From Pseudomonas sp. G34 (GTDB lineage Bacteria; Pseudomonadota; Gammaproteobacteria; Pseudomonadales; Pseudomonadaceae): 64,000 nucleotides of DNA. The first letter of the stretch is position 1. Each line of letters begins with the position of its first letter. Below are positions 1-9,119 of the stretch, piece after piece. The notes under the pieces are model-generated. The model made no database searches, was not told the origin of the DNA, and saw nothing but the letters and a program-made list of their open reading frames with translations. The stretch lies in the NCBI RefSeq assembly GCF_031119625.1, contig NZ_JAVHZV010000004.1:42896-106895 (forward strand), written 5' to 3'. A program made the position numbers and the translations under genes.

Positions 1-453
1 GGCGTGGGTGTAACCGATCAGTTTGCCGATGATAGCGGTGAAGCGCGCGCCGGATTCGCGGTTGTTGATCGCCAGCTTGTCGATCTGCCCGCGCATGGCA
101 TCCAGGCCGCTCAGGGTGGCCAGGGCTTCATCGAGCCCGGCATCGGCGCTACCGGCCAGGGTGCGCGCATCGGCCAGGGCAGCGTCGGTCTGGCCGCGCA
201 TGCGCTGCAGCACGTCCTGCATGTTCTTGCCCTGGCTGCCGAGGAAAACGCCACTGGCACCACGTTCGCGCTGCAGCACGGTGATCAGCTGGCTGACCTT
301 CTGCGCGACGACGCTGGCCTCCCGGGTGCGTTCCATCTCCTGGAGCGTCTGATAGCTGCCGTTGACCTGCAGGGCGGCGAGCCAGAGAAAGCCCAACAGC
401 GGGCAGGCGAGGATCAGCAAGAGCTTGAGGCTCAAGGGGATGTTTCTGAGCAT
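1..453 (-). CDS. Methyl-accepting chemotaxis protein, N-terminal part (NIT sensor domain), cut by window edge
   Basis: The first 151 codons of a minus-strand gene running off the left edge. The protein starts MLRNIPLSLK, followed by a hydrophobic segment (about residues 10-28) that would be the first membrane anchor. The periplasmic part begins with a QRERGASGVFLGSQGK segment, typical of the nitrate/nitrite-sensing NIT domain found in some chemoreceptors and sensor kinases. The start at 453 is supported by an AGGTGA ribosome-binding site upstream. The HAMP and signalling domains are outside the window, so chemoreceptor versus other NIT sensor is inferred from the family; the NIT part is better supported. 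Confidence 0.7.
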   Translation of the reverse strand, partial: MLRNIPLSLKLLLILACPLLGFLWLAALQVNGSYQTLQEMERTREASVVAQKVSQLITVLQRERGASGVFLGSQGKNMQDVLQRMRGQTDAALADARTLAGSADAGLDEALATLSGLDAMRGQIDKLAINNRESGARFTAIIGKLIGYTHA

Positions 454-693
454 GGTGTATCACCTATTCAAAAGTACTTCGGCAGCTTGATAACGAAGCG
501 AAAAGATTGCCTGTTGTCACGCCGTCTGCGCGGCACGTTGAACAGGAGGACGCATGTGGCATGCGGCACGGTAGGCAATAGACGAGGTACAGAAGGGTAA
601 TCGGCGCGCGACATCCATTCTTTAATAAAGTTCGGCGCACCGGTGAGAACAAGGCGGTGGGATGTCGATGTCCATCAAGTCGGGTACGCGTCG

Positions 694-1098
694 CTAGTCG
701 ATCCGCTCTTGCTGCTCCTGGGGCAACGACGGGTCGACCTCCAGCCAGGGCAAACGGCTCTGGGTCCAGATATGCCGGTCGGCGGCCGCGTGCTCGGGGT
801 GATCGAGCGTGGCGATGGTCACGTCCAGGCTGCTCGGGCTCAGGGTGGTGAACAGCGCCAGGTGAGCGCCACAGTTCGGGCAAAAGTAGCGCTCGCAGGT
901 GGGCGAGGAGGCGAAACGCGCCGGTTCGCCGCGCAGCCAGGCAAAGGCGGCCAGCGGCACGGTGATCCAGGTCACCAGGGTGCCGCCGGTGCTGCGCCGA
1001 CAGATCGAACAGTGGCAGTGGGCGATATCGCGCAGCGCTGCCCGGAACTGGTAACGCAAGGCGCCGCACTGGCAGCCGCCCTGATGTAGATCGCTCAT
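694..1098 (-). CDS. GFA family protein (glutathione-dependent formaldehyde-activating enzyme-like)
   Basis: A 134-residue cytoplasmic protein with the zinc-binding cysteine pattern of the GFA fold: GGCQCGALRY near the N-terminus, then HCSICRR and CPNCGAHL. Length fits the family. The start at 1098 was chosen over an upstream in-frame ATG because it begins at the conserved N-terminus and follows a GGAGAG ribosome-binding site. The named activity (S-hydroxymethylglutathione synthase) is proven for few members, so substrate is unknown here. It is divergent from the AEC transporter gene. A second, only distantly similar GFA protein lies at 39393-39764. Confidence 0.85.
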   Translation of the reverse strand: MSDLHQGGCQCGALRYQFRAALRDIAHCHCSICRRSTGGTLVTWITVPLAAFAWLRGEPARFASSPTCERYFCPNCGAHLALFTTLSPSSLDVTIATLDHPEHAAADRHIWTQSRLPWLEVDPSLPQEQQERID

Positions 1099-1187
1099 CC
1101 CACTCTCCTCGAAACGCCGTGGTATCCCTGCTTGCCTGAACGTGCGGCACTGGCGAAGATGCACGCTCACCACCACCGGGGGCTCCC

Positions 1188-2102
1188 GTGACCGACCTGC
1201 TCTTGGCCCTCTGGCCACTCTTCGCACTGATCGTCGGCGGCTACGTGCTCAGCCGCCGCGGCTTCCCCAACGAGGCCTTCTGGCCAGGGGCCGAACGCCT
1301 CAACTACTTCATCCTGTTCCCGGCCCTGCTGTTCAACAGCCTGGCCACCGCGCCGCTGAGCAACCCGCAGCTGCCGCGCATGGCCCTGGCCGTGCTGCTC
1401 GGCCTGGGCATCGCCTGGCTGGCCCTGCTGATCGTGCGCCGTGTGCGCGGTTGGCCGGCGGCGCGTTTTGGCGCCTTCAGCCAGGGCATCCTGCGCTTCA
1501 ACACCTACCTGGGCCTGGCCGCGGTGGGCAGCCTGTTCGGCCAGCCGGGCCTGACCCTGGCAGCCCTGATGCTGGCGCTGATGGTGCCGACCGTCAACGT
1601 GCTGTCGGTCTGGTCGCTGACCGCCGAGCGCGGGGTCAGCGCCCGCAGCCTGTTGCTGCCGATCATCCGCAATCCGTTGATCCTGGCCTGCCTGGCCGGT
1701 GCGCTGGTCAACCTCAGCGGCCTGGGGTTGCCCGGCGGCAGCGGCCGGCTGCTCAGCCTGCTCGCCGCCGCCAGCTTGCCGCTGGGCCTGCTGTGCGTGG
1801 GCGCCGCGCTGAAGCCCGAGCAGTTGGGCGGCGAAGTGCCGGCCCTGGCCTGGAACAGCCTGCTGCGCCTGCTGCTGATGCCACTGCTGGCCCTGGCGGT
1901 GGCCGTTGGGCTGCAGTTGCCGACCATGGAAAGCACCGTGCTGGTGCTGTTCTTCGCCCTGCCCACCGCACCGACCGCCTACGTGCTCACGCGGCAGCTG
2001 GGCGGCGATGCCAACCTGATGGCCGGCATCATCACCTTGCAGCACCTGCTGGCCGCCGCTTCGCTGGTGGGCGTGTTGCTGCTCCTCGAAAAACTCCTCT
2101 AG
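1188..2102 (+). CDS. AEC family (auxin efflux carrier-type) transporter
   Basis: A 304-residue integral inner-membrane protein with about ten hydrophobic segments, beginning MTDLLLALWPLFALIVGGYV, the usual start of bacterial AEC permeases. The last segments contain FFALPTAPTAYVLTRQLGGD, matching the conserved C-terminal half of the family (small residues with P-T-A-P-T). It starts with GTG at 1188; no earlier start gives a better fit. Bacterial AEC proteins are secondary carriers often linked to carboxylates such as malonate or malate; the substrate cannot be read from sequence. Confidence 0.85.
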   Translation: MTDLLLALWPLFALIVGGYVLSRRGFPNEAFWPGAERLNYFILFPALLFNSLATAPLSNPQLPRMALAVLLGLGIAWLALLIVRRVRGWPAARFGAFSQGILRFNTYLGLAAVGSLFGQPGLTLAALMLALMVPTVNVLSVWSLTAERGVSARSLLLPIIRNPLILACLAGALVNLSGLGLPGGSGRLLSLLAAASLPLGLLCVGAALKPEQLGGEVPALAWNSLLRLLLMPLLALAVAVGLQLPTMESTVLVLFFALPTAPTAYVLTRQLGGDANLMAGIITLQHLLAAASLVGVLLLLEKLL

Positions 2103-2121
2103 CCCACGGCTCGCGTGGGCT
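2101..2121 (+). terminator. Hairpin at the end of the AEC gene
   Basis: A perfect 8-bp stem (AGCCCACG/CGTGGGCT) with a 5-nt loop that begins inside the stop codon. There is no T run, so it may slow or stabilise transcript ends rather than act as a strong intrinsic terminator. The rest of the 294-bp gap to the next gene (2122-2396) shows no coding signal or clear site. Confidence 0.5.
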
Positions 2122-2396
2122 AAGGCGCCCGCGCGAGACAACCTGTCCGCCCTCGATTACCTGCCTGCAACGAAAGCTGGCTGAAAGCTTGGTGCTCTAG
2201 CATCTGCTCACTGACCGACAGAGATTGGTCGATGAGCTGCCGCCAGTGAGGCCCGCAGCTGCCGTCAACAAGAACAAAACAGGTAATTAACCATGCTCCG
2301 CCCCAGTTCCTCACGCCTGCTCCCTCTCCGCTCGCCGCAACGCTAGCCCCCTCGCGCCTAACCCGCATCTAGCCGAATAACGTCCGGAGAACCACC

Positions 2397-3701
2397 ATGC
2401 TCACATTCCTTGGCTTCGCCATGGTCTCGACCTTCATGTACCTGATCATGAGCAAACGCCTGTCGGCGCTCATCGCGCTGATCATCATCCCGATCATCTT
2501 CGCCCTGATCGGCGGCTTCGCCGCGCAGATCGGCCCGATGATGCTCGAAGGCATCAGCAAGCTCGCGCCCACCGGCGTGATGCTGATGTTCGCCATCCTC
2601 TACTTCGCCATCATGATCGACTCGGGGCTGTTCGACCCGCCCGTGCGGCTGATCCTCAGGATGGTCAAGGGCGACCCGCTGAAGGTCGCCGTCGGCACCG
2701 TGGCCCTGGCGCTGATCGTGTCCCTGGATGGCGACGGCTCGACCACCTACATGATCTGCGTCGGCGCCATGCTGCCGCTGTACAGTCGCCTGAAAATGAG
2801 CCCGACCATCATGGCCGGCCTGATCATCATGGCCGGTGGCATCATGAACATGACTCCCTGGGGCGGCCCGACTGCTCGCGCTGCCAGCGCCCTGCACGTG
2901 GACCCGTCGGACGTCTTCGTGCCGATGATTCCGGGCATGATCGTCGGCGCCATCGTGCTGTTCGGCGTGGCCTATCTCTACGGCCTGCGTGAGCGCAAGC
3001 GCCTGGGTGTGCTGCAACTGCCGGAAGGCAAGATCACCCGGGACGAAATCAGCGTTTCCCAGTTCCCCGAGGCCCGTCGCCCGAAGCTGATCCTGATCAA
3101 CGCGCTGCTGACCATCGTGCTGATGACCACGCTGATCGCCGGCCTGCTGCCGATGCCGGTGCTGTTCATGATCGCCTTCAGTATCGCGATGATCATCAAC
3201 TACCCCTGCCTGCAGCAGCAGAAGGATCGTATTTCCGCCCATGCCGGTAACGTGCTGGCGGTGGTCGGCCTGATCTTCGCGGCGGGGATCTTCACCGGCA
3301 TCCTGACCGGCACCGGCATGGTCGACGCGATGTCCAAGAGCCTGCTGGCGGTGATCCCGGACGCCCTCGGCCCGCACCTGGCGGTGATCACCGCGCTGGT
3401 GAGCATGCCGTTCACCTTCTTCATGTCCAACGACGCCTTCTACTACGGCATCCTGCCGGTGCTCAACCAGGCCGCTTCCGGCTATGGCATCAGCGCCGTG
3501 GAAATGGCCCGCGCCTCGATCGTCGGCCAGCCGGTGCACCTGCTCAGCCCACTGGTGCCGTCCACCTACCTGCTGATCGGCCTGGCCAAAATCGAGTTCG
3601 GTGACCTGCAGCGCTTCACCCTGAAATGGGCAGTGCTGGTGTGCATGACGATCCTGGCGGCGGCCCTGATACTTGGCGTGTTTCCGCTATTCGGTAGCTG
3701 A
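2397..3701 (+). CDS. CitMHS family citrate:metal / carboxylate transporter
   Basis: A 434-residue, very hydrophobic protein (about 11-12 membrane segments). Family marks include SLDGDGSTTYMICVGAMLPLY, the NMTPWGGPTARAAS loop and FFMSNDAFYYGILPVL near the C-terminus, which match the CitMHS branch of the ion-transporter superfamily (citrate complexed with Mg2+ or Ca2+, proton-coupled). It starts at ATG 2397 after CCGGAG. It stands alone, with no citrate-lyase or two-component genes beside it, so citrate is the family default and not proven. Confidence 0.85.
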   Translation: MLTFLGFAMVSTFMYLIMSKRLSALIALIIIPIIFALIGGFAAQIGPMMLEGISKLAPTGVMLMFAILYFAIMIDSGLFDPPVRLILRMVKGDPLKVAVGTVALALIVSLDGDGSTTYMICVGAMLPLYSRLKMSPTIMAGLIIMAGGIMNMTPWGGPTARAASALHVDPSDVFVPMIPGMIVGAIVLFGVAYLYGLRERKRLGVLQLPEGKITRDEISVSQFPEARRPKLILINALLTIVLMTTLIAGLLPMPVLFMIAFSIAMIINYPCLQQQKDRISAHAGNVLAVVGLIFAAGIFTGILTGTGMVDAMSKSLLAVIPDALGPHLAVITALVSMPFTFFMSNDAFYYGILPVLNQAASGYGISAVEMARASIVGQPVHLLSPLVPSTYLLIGLAKIEFGDLQRFTLKWAVLVCMTILAAALILGVFPLFGS

Positions 3702-3792
3702 TTTGACGGAATTTTCACATCGCTGGCGCTAGACTTCGGCACCCATGCCGATTGGCTCGCGCCAGTTTTCTATCACCCACAAGGAACCTCTA

Positions 3793-4566
3793 ATGGAATG
3801 GCTCACCAACCCGGAAATCTGGGTTGCTTTCCTGACTTTGACCGCCCTGGAAATCGTTCTGGGCATCGACAACATCATCATGATCGCCATTCTGGTGTCG
3901 CGCATGCCGCCGCACCTGCAGGCGCGTACCCGCTTCTTCGGCCTGGCCCTGGCCATGGTCACGCGCATCCTGCTGCTGCTCTCCATCACCTGGATCATGC
4001 GCCTGACCACCGACCTGTTCCACGTGTTCGGCCAGGGCATCTCCGGCCGTGACCTGATCCTGTTCTTCGGCGGCCTGTTCCTGCTCTGGAAGAGCAGCAC
4101 CGAGATCTACCACGGCATGGAAGGCGAGGAAGAAAGCCCCGAGCAGCCCGGCGGCGCCGGCAAGCAGTTCCTCGGCACCATCATCCAGATCGCCATCATC
4201 GACATCGTCTTCTCGCTGGACTCGGTGATCACCGCGGTGGGCATGGTCTCCCACGTGCCGGTCATGGTCGCGGCCATCGTCGTTGCGGTCATCGTCATGA
4301 TGATCTGCGCCGGTACCATCAGCGACTTCATCGAGAAGCACCCGAGCCTGAAGATCCTCGCGCTGTCGTTCCTCATCGTGGTCGGTACCGTGCTGATCGC
4401 CGAGAGCTTCGAAGTCCACGTGCCGAAGGGCTACGTCTACTTCGCCATGGCCTTCTCCCTGGGCGTGGAAGCGCTGAACATCCGCATGCGCACCGCCCGC
4501 CGCCGCGCCGAAGGCAAGGCCGACCCGGAGCCGGTAAAACTGCGCAAGGACGTGCCGGGGCAGTGA
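3793..4566 (+). CDS. TerC family integral membrane protein
   Basis: A 257-residue inner-membrane protein with the two TerC hallmarks: ALEIVLGIDNIIMIAIL in the first segment and DIVFSLDSVITAVGMV in the middle, each with conserved acidic residues inside the membrane. TerC proteins are linked to metal (Mn2+) efflux or metalation of exported proteins. An upstream in-frame ATG at 3745 would add 16 residues, but AAGGAACC sits just before 3793 and the conserved start is MEWLTNPE, so 3793 is preferred. No tellurite-resistance genes are nearby. Confidence 0.88.
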   Translation: MEWLTNPEIWVAFLTLTALEIVLGIDNIIMIAILVSRMPPHLQARTRFFGLALAMVTRILLLLSITWIMRLTTDLFHVFGQGISGRDLILFFGGLFLLWKSSTEIYHGMEGEEESPEQPGGAGKQFLGTIIQIAIIDIVFSLDSVITAVGMVSHVPVMVAAIVVAVIVMMICAGTISDFIEKHPSLKILALSFLIVVGTVLIAESFEVHVPKGYVYFAMAFSLGVEALNIRMRTARRRAEGKADPEPVKLRKDVPGQ

Positions 4567-4607
4567 TCACTCCCGCCTGACGCGGCACCAGCATATGCTG
4601 GCGTAGC

Positions 4608-4647
4608 AACCACAAGGCCCGTATCCATGGATACGGGCCTTGTGGTT
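4608..4647. terminator. Bidirectional terminator, perfect 40-bp palindrome
   Basis: A perfect palindrome of 20 bp per arm with no unpaired centre. It lies between the convergent terC (plus) and amidohydrolase (minus) genes and is followed on the plus strand by a short T run (4646-4648). It would form a long hairpin in transcripts from either side. Confidence 0.85.
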
Positions 4648-4688
4648 TAAGGGCCGTTACCGCCAAGCGGCCGAGTCACGCCGCCTGC

Positions 4689-5798
4689 TCATGCCAGTTG
4701 CGTGGCGAGCTGAGCTACATGCCCCTGCAGGAACTGGCTGACCGCTGCGCCGGGCTGCTGCAGCTGCAGGAGTGCCAGCAGAGGGTCATCGACGGCGGTG
4801 CGTATGCCGGCCATCTCCTCGATGACCGCCAACCCGCAGAAAGGCACATAGGCCTCGGCATAGCCGCCCTCGTGAACCATCACCAGGCGCCCGCCACAGT
4901 GGCGCTCGGCAGCTTGCTTGACCAGCGCGGTCATCGCCCGGAACGAGTCGCTGTGCAGCAGCATGCGGGCAAGCGGATCGACGCCATTGGCGTCGTAGCC
5001 GCAGGCCACCACGATCAGCTGCGGCGCGAAGCGATCGAGCGCCGGTATCACGATCGAACCCATGGCCTGCAGATAAGCGTCATGGCCGCTGCCGGGCGGT
5101 AGCGGAATGTTGATGTTGAACCCCTGGCCGGCGCCGCGCCCGCGTTCCTCGATGCCGCTGTAACCAGGCGGAAAGCAGTTTTCCTGATGCAGGGAGATGG
5201 TCAGCACATCGTCACGCTGTTCGTAGATCGATTGCGTTCCGTTGCCGTGGTGGACATCCCAATCGATGATCGCCACTCGCCCAAGCCCATGCGCTGCCTT
5301 GGCCGCCTCGATGGCAATGGGGATATTGGCCAGGAAACAGAAGCCCATCGCCTGGTCGGCGAGGCAGTGATGGCCAGGCGGCCGCGAGAGCGAGTAGGCG
5401 TTGCTGAGCTCGCCCCGCATCACGCTGTCCACGGCGGCTATCGCCAGCCCTGCCGACAACTTGGCGATTTCATAGCTGCCCGGGCCGATGGGCGCATTGG
5501 CTCCCAACTCTCCGCCGCCGGCATCGCTCAGGGCCTTGAAGCGCTGCAGGTAAGCCTGGGGATGAACGCGCAGCAGATCGGCCTCGCTGGCAGGTTCTGC
5601 ACTGCGCAGCGCCAGCTGGCGGCTCAGGCCCGAGACGTCCATCAGGCATTTGAGCCGACGCTTGGATTCGGGCGATTCGGCAAATCCGGCGGCAGCCGGT
5701 GGCTGCACCCAGCCGCCAACCGGCAAGACCAAGGCGTGCATGCCGGCGCTGTGCCAGAAACACAGCTCGTCGAAGAAAAAACCGGTCGTACCGTTCAT
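4689..5798 (-). CDS. Histone deacetylase family amidohydrolase (class II HDAH-like)
   Basis: A 369-residue zinc hydrolase of the arginase/deacetylase fold. The catalytic pieces are all present: RPPGHH (H143, H144), IIDWDVHHGNGTQ (D181, H183 as zinc ligands), GYDANGVDPL (D269) and EGGY (Y313). Positions and length are nearly those of the well-studied Alcaligenes HDAH (369 residues). In bacteria such enzymes act on acetylated polyamines or other small N-acetyl compounds rather than histones. The start at 5798 follows GGAG and overlaps the MFS gene stop by 4 bp (ATGA), so it is the last gene of the operon. No signal peptide is seen, so it is cytoplasmic. Confidence 0.9.
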   Translation of the reverse strand: MNGTTGFFFDELCFWHSAGMHALVLPVGGWVQPPAAAGFAESPESKRRLKCLMDVSGLSRQLALRSAEPASEADLLRVHPQAYLQRFKALSDAGGGELGANAPIGPGSYEIAKLSAGLAIAAVDSVMRGELSNAYSLSRPPGHHCLADQAMGFCFLANIPIAIEAAKAAHGLGRVAIIDWDVHHGNGTQSIYEQRDDVLTISLHQENCFPPGYSGIEERGRGAGQGFNINIPLPPGSGHDAYLQAMGSIVIPALDRFAPQLIVVACGYDANGVDPLARMLLHSDSFRAMTALVKQAAERHCGGRLVMVHEGGYAEAYVPFCGLAVIEEMAGIRTAVDDPLLALLQLQQPGAAVSQFLQGHVAQLATQLA

Positions 5799-6976
5799 GG
5801 CTGCACTCCAGTGGACGCGAATGAATAAACAGGTGGCTTGTGCAGCAACTGGCCAAGCATCAGCAACAGGCAGGACAGCAGCAGGCAACAGGCGCTGCCC
5901 AACAACACCAGGCTCATGCCCTCAGCGCGCTCCAAAATTGGCCCTGCCAGCATCGGGCCCAGCGCCAGGCCGCCGCCGATGACCAGGTTGACGGTACTCA
6001 TCAGCCGCCCCCGTTGATCAAAACTGGCAAGGGTGGCGAGAATGAACGGCAGCACGAAGGTCCAGGCGTACTTGAACAGCAGCGCGGCCAGGGCGAAACG
6101 CCAGAGGCCAGGATCCGCCATGAGCAGCACCACCGCAGCGGCCATCACAGCGTACCCGCCCAGCAAAGGGACGCGCCGCGACCATCGCGAGCCGGCCAGC
6201 GTTGCGCAGAGCGAGCCGAGAATGCCCAACACGGTGGCGATGGAAAGAATCTGCCCACTGCTGAGCGCGTCGATGTCGGCGGCCGCGGCAATGCTGCCGA
6301 TGAACGTCCAGACCGCACTGAGGCCGGCGTAGAACAGCAGTACTGCCAGCACTCCAAGAACACCGGGCAGTACGCTGCCTGCCGAACAGAGCGATGACTG
6401 TGCGCGAGGTTGGGCAACTGCGGCTGGAAAGCAGCCGGCCAGGGGCATGCACAGGGCCATCAGCAAGGCCAGACTCAGGTAAAGCGCCTTTAGCCCGGCC
6501 ATGGCGAACAGCGCTGGCAACACCCACAAGCCCAGCGCCCCGAGCACCAGCTGGCCGCTCACCCACAGCCCATAAACCCGCTCCGGCTGGGCACTGCCCG
6601 AGGCACTGGCGATACAGATGACCATCAGCGTGCCTCCGGCCAGGGCGCTCAACGCCCGCAGCCATAACAGTGCGTGGAAATCCAGGCTATAAGCCGACAG
6701 CAGATTAACCAGGACGAACGCCCCGGCCGCGGCAAAGGCAACGCGTCGCCAATTCCAGCGCGACAGCCAGTAGTAGGACGGCAGGGTCGCCAGACTCATC
6801 GCCGCCAGCTCGACGGAAAACAACTGGCCGATCCGCGCGGGGCCGAGGCCGAGCTGCGCGGCATATTGCGCAGCGACTACCGGCGCGGTCATCAGCACGC
6901 AAGGGGCGATGGCCGCGAACAGCACGACGGCCAAGAGCTGCCGAGCGCTAAGCCCAATCAGGTTGGATAGGGACAT
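5795..6976 (-). CDS. MFS transporter
   Basis: A 393-residue protein with about 12 hydrophobic segments in two halves, starting MSLSNLIGLSARQLLAVVLF after a GAGGAG ribosome-binding site. It is 10 nt downstream of the outer-membrane protein gene and overlaps the amidohydrolase start by 4 bp, so outer-membrane entry, inner-membrane transport and hydrolysis look coupled. The substrate is unknown; an N-acylated small molecule is an inference from the neighbouring deacetylase. Confidence 0.85.
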   Translation of the reverse strand: MSLSNLIGLSARQLLAVVLFAAIAPCVLMTAPVVAAQYAAQLGLGPARIGQLFSVELAAMSLATLPSYYWLSRWNWRRVAFAAAGAFVLVNLLSAYSLDFHALLWLRALSALAGGTLMVICIASASGSAQPERVYGLWVSGQLVLGALGLWVLPALFAMAGLKALYLSLALLMALCMPLAGCFPAAVAQPRAQSSLCSAGSVLPGVLGVLAVLLFYAGLSAVWTFIGSIAAAADIDALSSGQILSIATVLGILGSLCATLAGSRWSRRVPLLGGYAVMAAAVVLLMADPGLWRFALAALLFKYAWTFVLPFILATLASFDQRGRLMSTVNLVIGGGLALGPMLAGPILERAEGMSLVLLGSACCLLLSCLLLMLGQLLHKPPVYSFASTGVQP

Positions 6977-6986
6977 GGCAGCCTCC

Positions 6987-7859
6987 TCAGAATACGTGCG
7001 CGAAGCGCAGCAGCAGGCTGTTCTGCGCATAGGCATTGGAAGCTGCCACGTTGCGGGTCAGGCCCAGCATCAACTGGTTGCGGCGGTCCAGCCAGTGACC
7101 GACCTCGAAACCGAGCTGGGTGTAGCGCTGGTGAGTGTCGTCGAGGGTGCGGCCGTTGAGCTGCAGCTCGCCGCCATCGGCGTGGATCAGCCGAAAGGCC
7201 CCGTAGGTGCTGGGCGTGAAGTCGTAGGAGGCGAATGCCTGCAGGCGATAGAGGGGTTTCTGCTCGAGGTCGGCGCCGAAGTAATCGTCGTTCTTGCCGT
7301 ACAGGTAGGCTTCGACATTGGCCTCCAGCAGCCAGTTCTCGCCGACCCCCTGGGTGTAGTTGTAATTAAGGTTCAGGCTCCAGCGATTCGAGCCGGCAGA
7401 TACCGCCGCATTGCGGCTGTCGTACTCACCAATGGGCACGCTGAGCATCGTCAGCAGGCCGCTGTAAGTGCGGGCTTTGGGGTCGTTGATGAAAAACAGC
7501 GTGCCGCCGATCTGCGGGTCGCCCACCCCGTGGTCACTGGTGCGCTCGGCCGCGCCGGGCAAACGTGCCTCGGTATCGACGTAGGAGACCACGAACTGAG
7601 GCGTACAGAGGGTCCCGCAGATATCACTGAACCACAGCTGCCGGTAGGCGAAGACGTTGACCGCCAGATCCGCTTTGCCGGTGCCGTCCGCTACACCGTG
7701 ATAGTCGTTGGCGCGCACCAGGGGCAGGTAGGCGACACCAACGCTGGTGCCGACCGGCGCCGAGACGAAATCCCGCGCATTCAGGTCGGCAGCCTGCGCA
7801 CCGGACCAGGCCATCGCAGCCAGAGAGAAGGGGGCCAAGCATGCATAGCGAGTGAACAT
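6987..7859 (-). CDS. Outer-membrane beta-barrel protein, SphA/XylN-like (phenol MetA family)
   Basis: A 290-residue exported protein: signal peptide ending about AWSGAQA, then repeated amphipathic strands with alternating aromatic residues, and a C-terminal phenylalanine (LLLRFAHVF), the usual outer-membrane assembly signal. The pattern (GVAYLP, NYNYTQGVG, FEVGHWLDRRNQLMLGLTRN) fits the transporter family also called 'MetA-pathway of phenol degradation', whose members pass hydrophobic or aromatic compounds or sphingosine. It is first of the three structural genes on the minus strand, 94 bp downstream of the LuxR gene. Confidence 0.75.
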   Translation of the reverse strand: MFTRYACLAPFSLAAMAWSGAQAADLNARDFVSAPVGTSVGVAYLPLVRANDYHGVADGTGKADLAVNVFAYRQLWFSDICGTLCTPQFVVSYVDTEARLPGAAERTSDHGVGDPQIGGTLFFINDPKARTYSGLLTMLSVPIGEYDSRNAAVSAGSNRWSLNLNYNYTQGVGENWLLEANVEAYLYGKNDDYFGADLEQKPLYRLQAFASYDFTPSTYGAFRLIHADGGELQLNGRTLDDTHQRYTQLGFEVGHWLDRRNQLMLGLTRNVAASNAYAQNSLLLRFAHVF

Positions 7860-7953
7860 GGCGTTTTCCTGTTGTGTGTTTCTTCGGAATAAACGGCAGA
7901 CAAAACTTTCCCGTGACCGCTGTTTTGCGCAGCAGTCGGTTGCTACTTCTGGG

Positions 7954-8934
7954 TCAATTTGGCGGGTGGTTGAGCAGCTGGGCGATGCCCGCCTTGCCGC
8001 TTACCCCCAACTTCTCGTAGATGCTGCGAATGTGGTGACGCACCGTATTGGGCGCCAGCCCCAGTTCGCGGGCGATCTCCTTGTAGGTCCGGCCGCCGCC
8101 AAAGCGCTCGGCGACGTCGGTTTCCCGCGCGCTCAGGACGTTGAGCGCCGAGCAGGGGCGCACCACCAGCAGGTGGAAGTCACCCACCAGCGTGGACTCC
8201 AGGGTCAGCTTGTGGCCCTGGTAGCCGCCAAGCGTCAGCTCCGCAGGCAGGCAGGCGCCTTGCCAGTGAGGCCATTCGACCAGCATGTGATCGACGAAAC
8301 CACGCTCGGCATAGTGCAGCACACCCTGCTGGTCACAAACGGCAAGCGCCAGGGTGCCCGGGCCATTTAGAGTTTCGCGCAGGGCCACCAGGGCACGAAT
8401 ATGATTGGCGCCCTCGGCGGTCACCAGGTGGGGCATGAGGTGATCGAGCAGCAACTGATCCTCGTCCGCAAAAGGTGCTGCGCCGAGATTTCTGTACAGG
8501 GTCAGATGGACCACCAGCTGGGTAGGCTGATCGATATGGATAACGCATAGAAACTCGCCAAAGCCGTGCTCGGCGCCCAGCCAGCGCAATCCCTCGGGCG
8601 TCTGCTCGGCCTGACTGTCGATGAACACTGAACGGCCGGGCCGGGCCTGAGCAAGGGGTATGGTGATGTCCTGCTCACGGATAGAGCGCCAGTCGTCGAC
8701 ATAGCTGGCTGGCAACATGAACACCGAGCTGCTGTGCTCCTCGGGGAGACCGTCTACCAGTGCCGAACGCCCCCACCACGCCTTGTCGAAGGCGATCACG
8801 TCCTGCAATCGCGTCAGGGCTTGCTGGCGAAACAGCGTCAACGGGGTGTTCTGGGCCAGCTGCTGCAACTCGAGAGCCAGGGTATTGAACGCGGTAAAAC
8901 GATCGGCGCAGAGCGCGCGTTGTTTGATGCTCAT
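7954..8934 (-). CDS. LuxR family transcriptional regulator
   Basis: A 326-residue protein with a C-terminal LuxR-type helix-turn-helix (about residues 265-320): LSARETDVAERF, YKEIARELGLAPNTVRHHIR and SIYEKLGVSGKAGIAQLL. The N-terminal 250 residues are not an autoinducer-binding or receiver domain I recognise; they look like a small-molecule (GAF-like) sensing region. It lies upstream of and in line with the barrel-MFS-deacetylase genes, so it probably controls them. ATG 8934 is the only sensible start. Confidence 0.85.
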   Translation of the reverse strand: MSIKQRALCADRFTAFNTLALELQQLAQNTPLTLFRQQALTRLQDVIAFDKAWWGRSALVDGLPEEHSSSVFMLPASYVDDWRSIREQDITIPLAQARPGRSVFIDSQAEQTPEGLRWLGAEHGFGEFLCVIHIDQPTQLVVHLTLYRNLGAAPFADEDQLLLDHLMPHLVTAEGANHIRALVALRETLNGPGTLALAVCDQQGVLHYAERGFVDHMLVEWPHWQGACLPAELTLGGYQGHKLTLESTLVGDFHLLVVRPCSALNVLSARETDVAERFGGGRTYKEIARELGLAPNTVRHHIRSIYEKLGVSGKAGIAQLLNHPPN

Positions 8935-9119
8935 GGCGTAGTACCTTGCTGCGACTTTTTTATTCTTGTCTGAACCGTTCTACGGTTCTCAGTCATCAGT
9001 GAGCGGCCAGTCAGTGGAGACGGGGGCAGGGCCTGAGACCGAGTATCCCCGCAGCCCGACGCCATGGCTATCCTACAGATGCAGGATGCGGTTGCCCGGC
9101 CCGGTACGCGCGGCAACGA

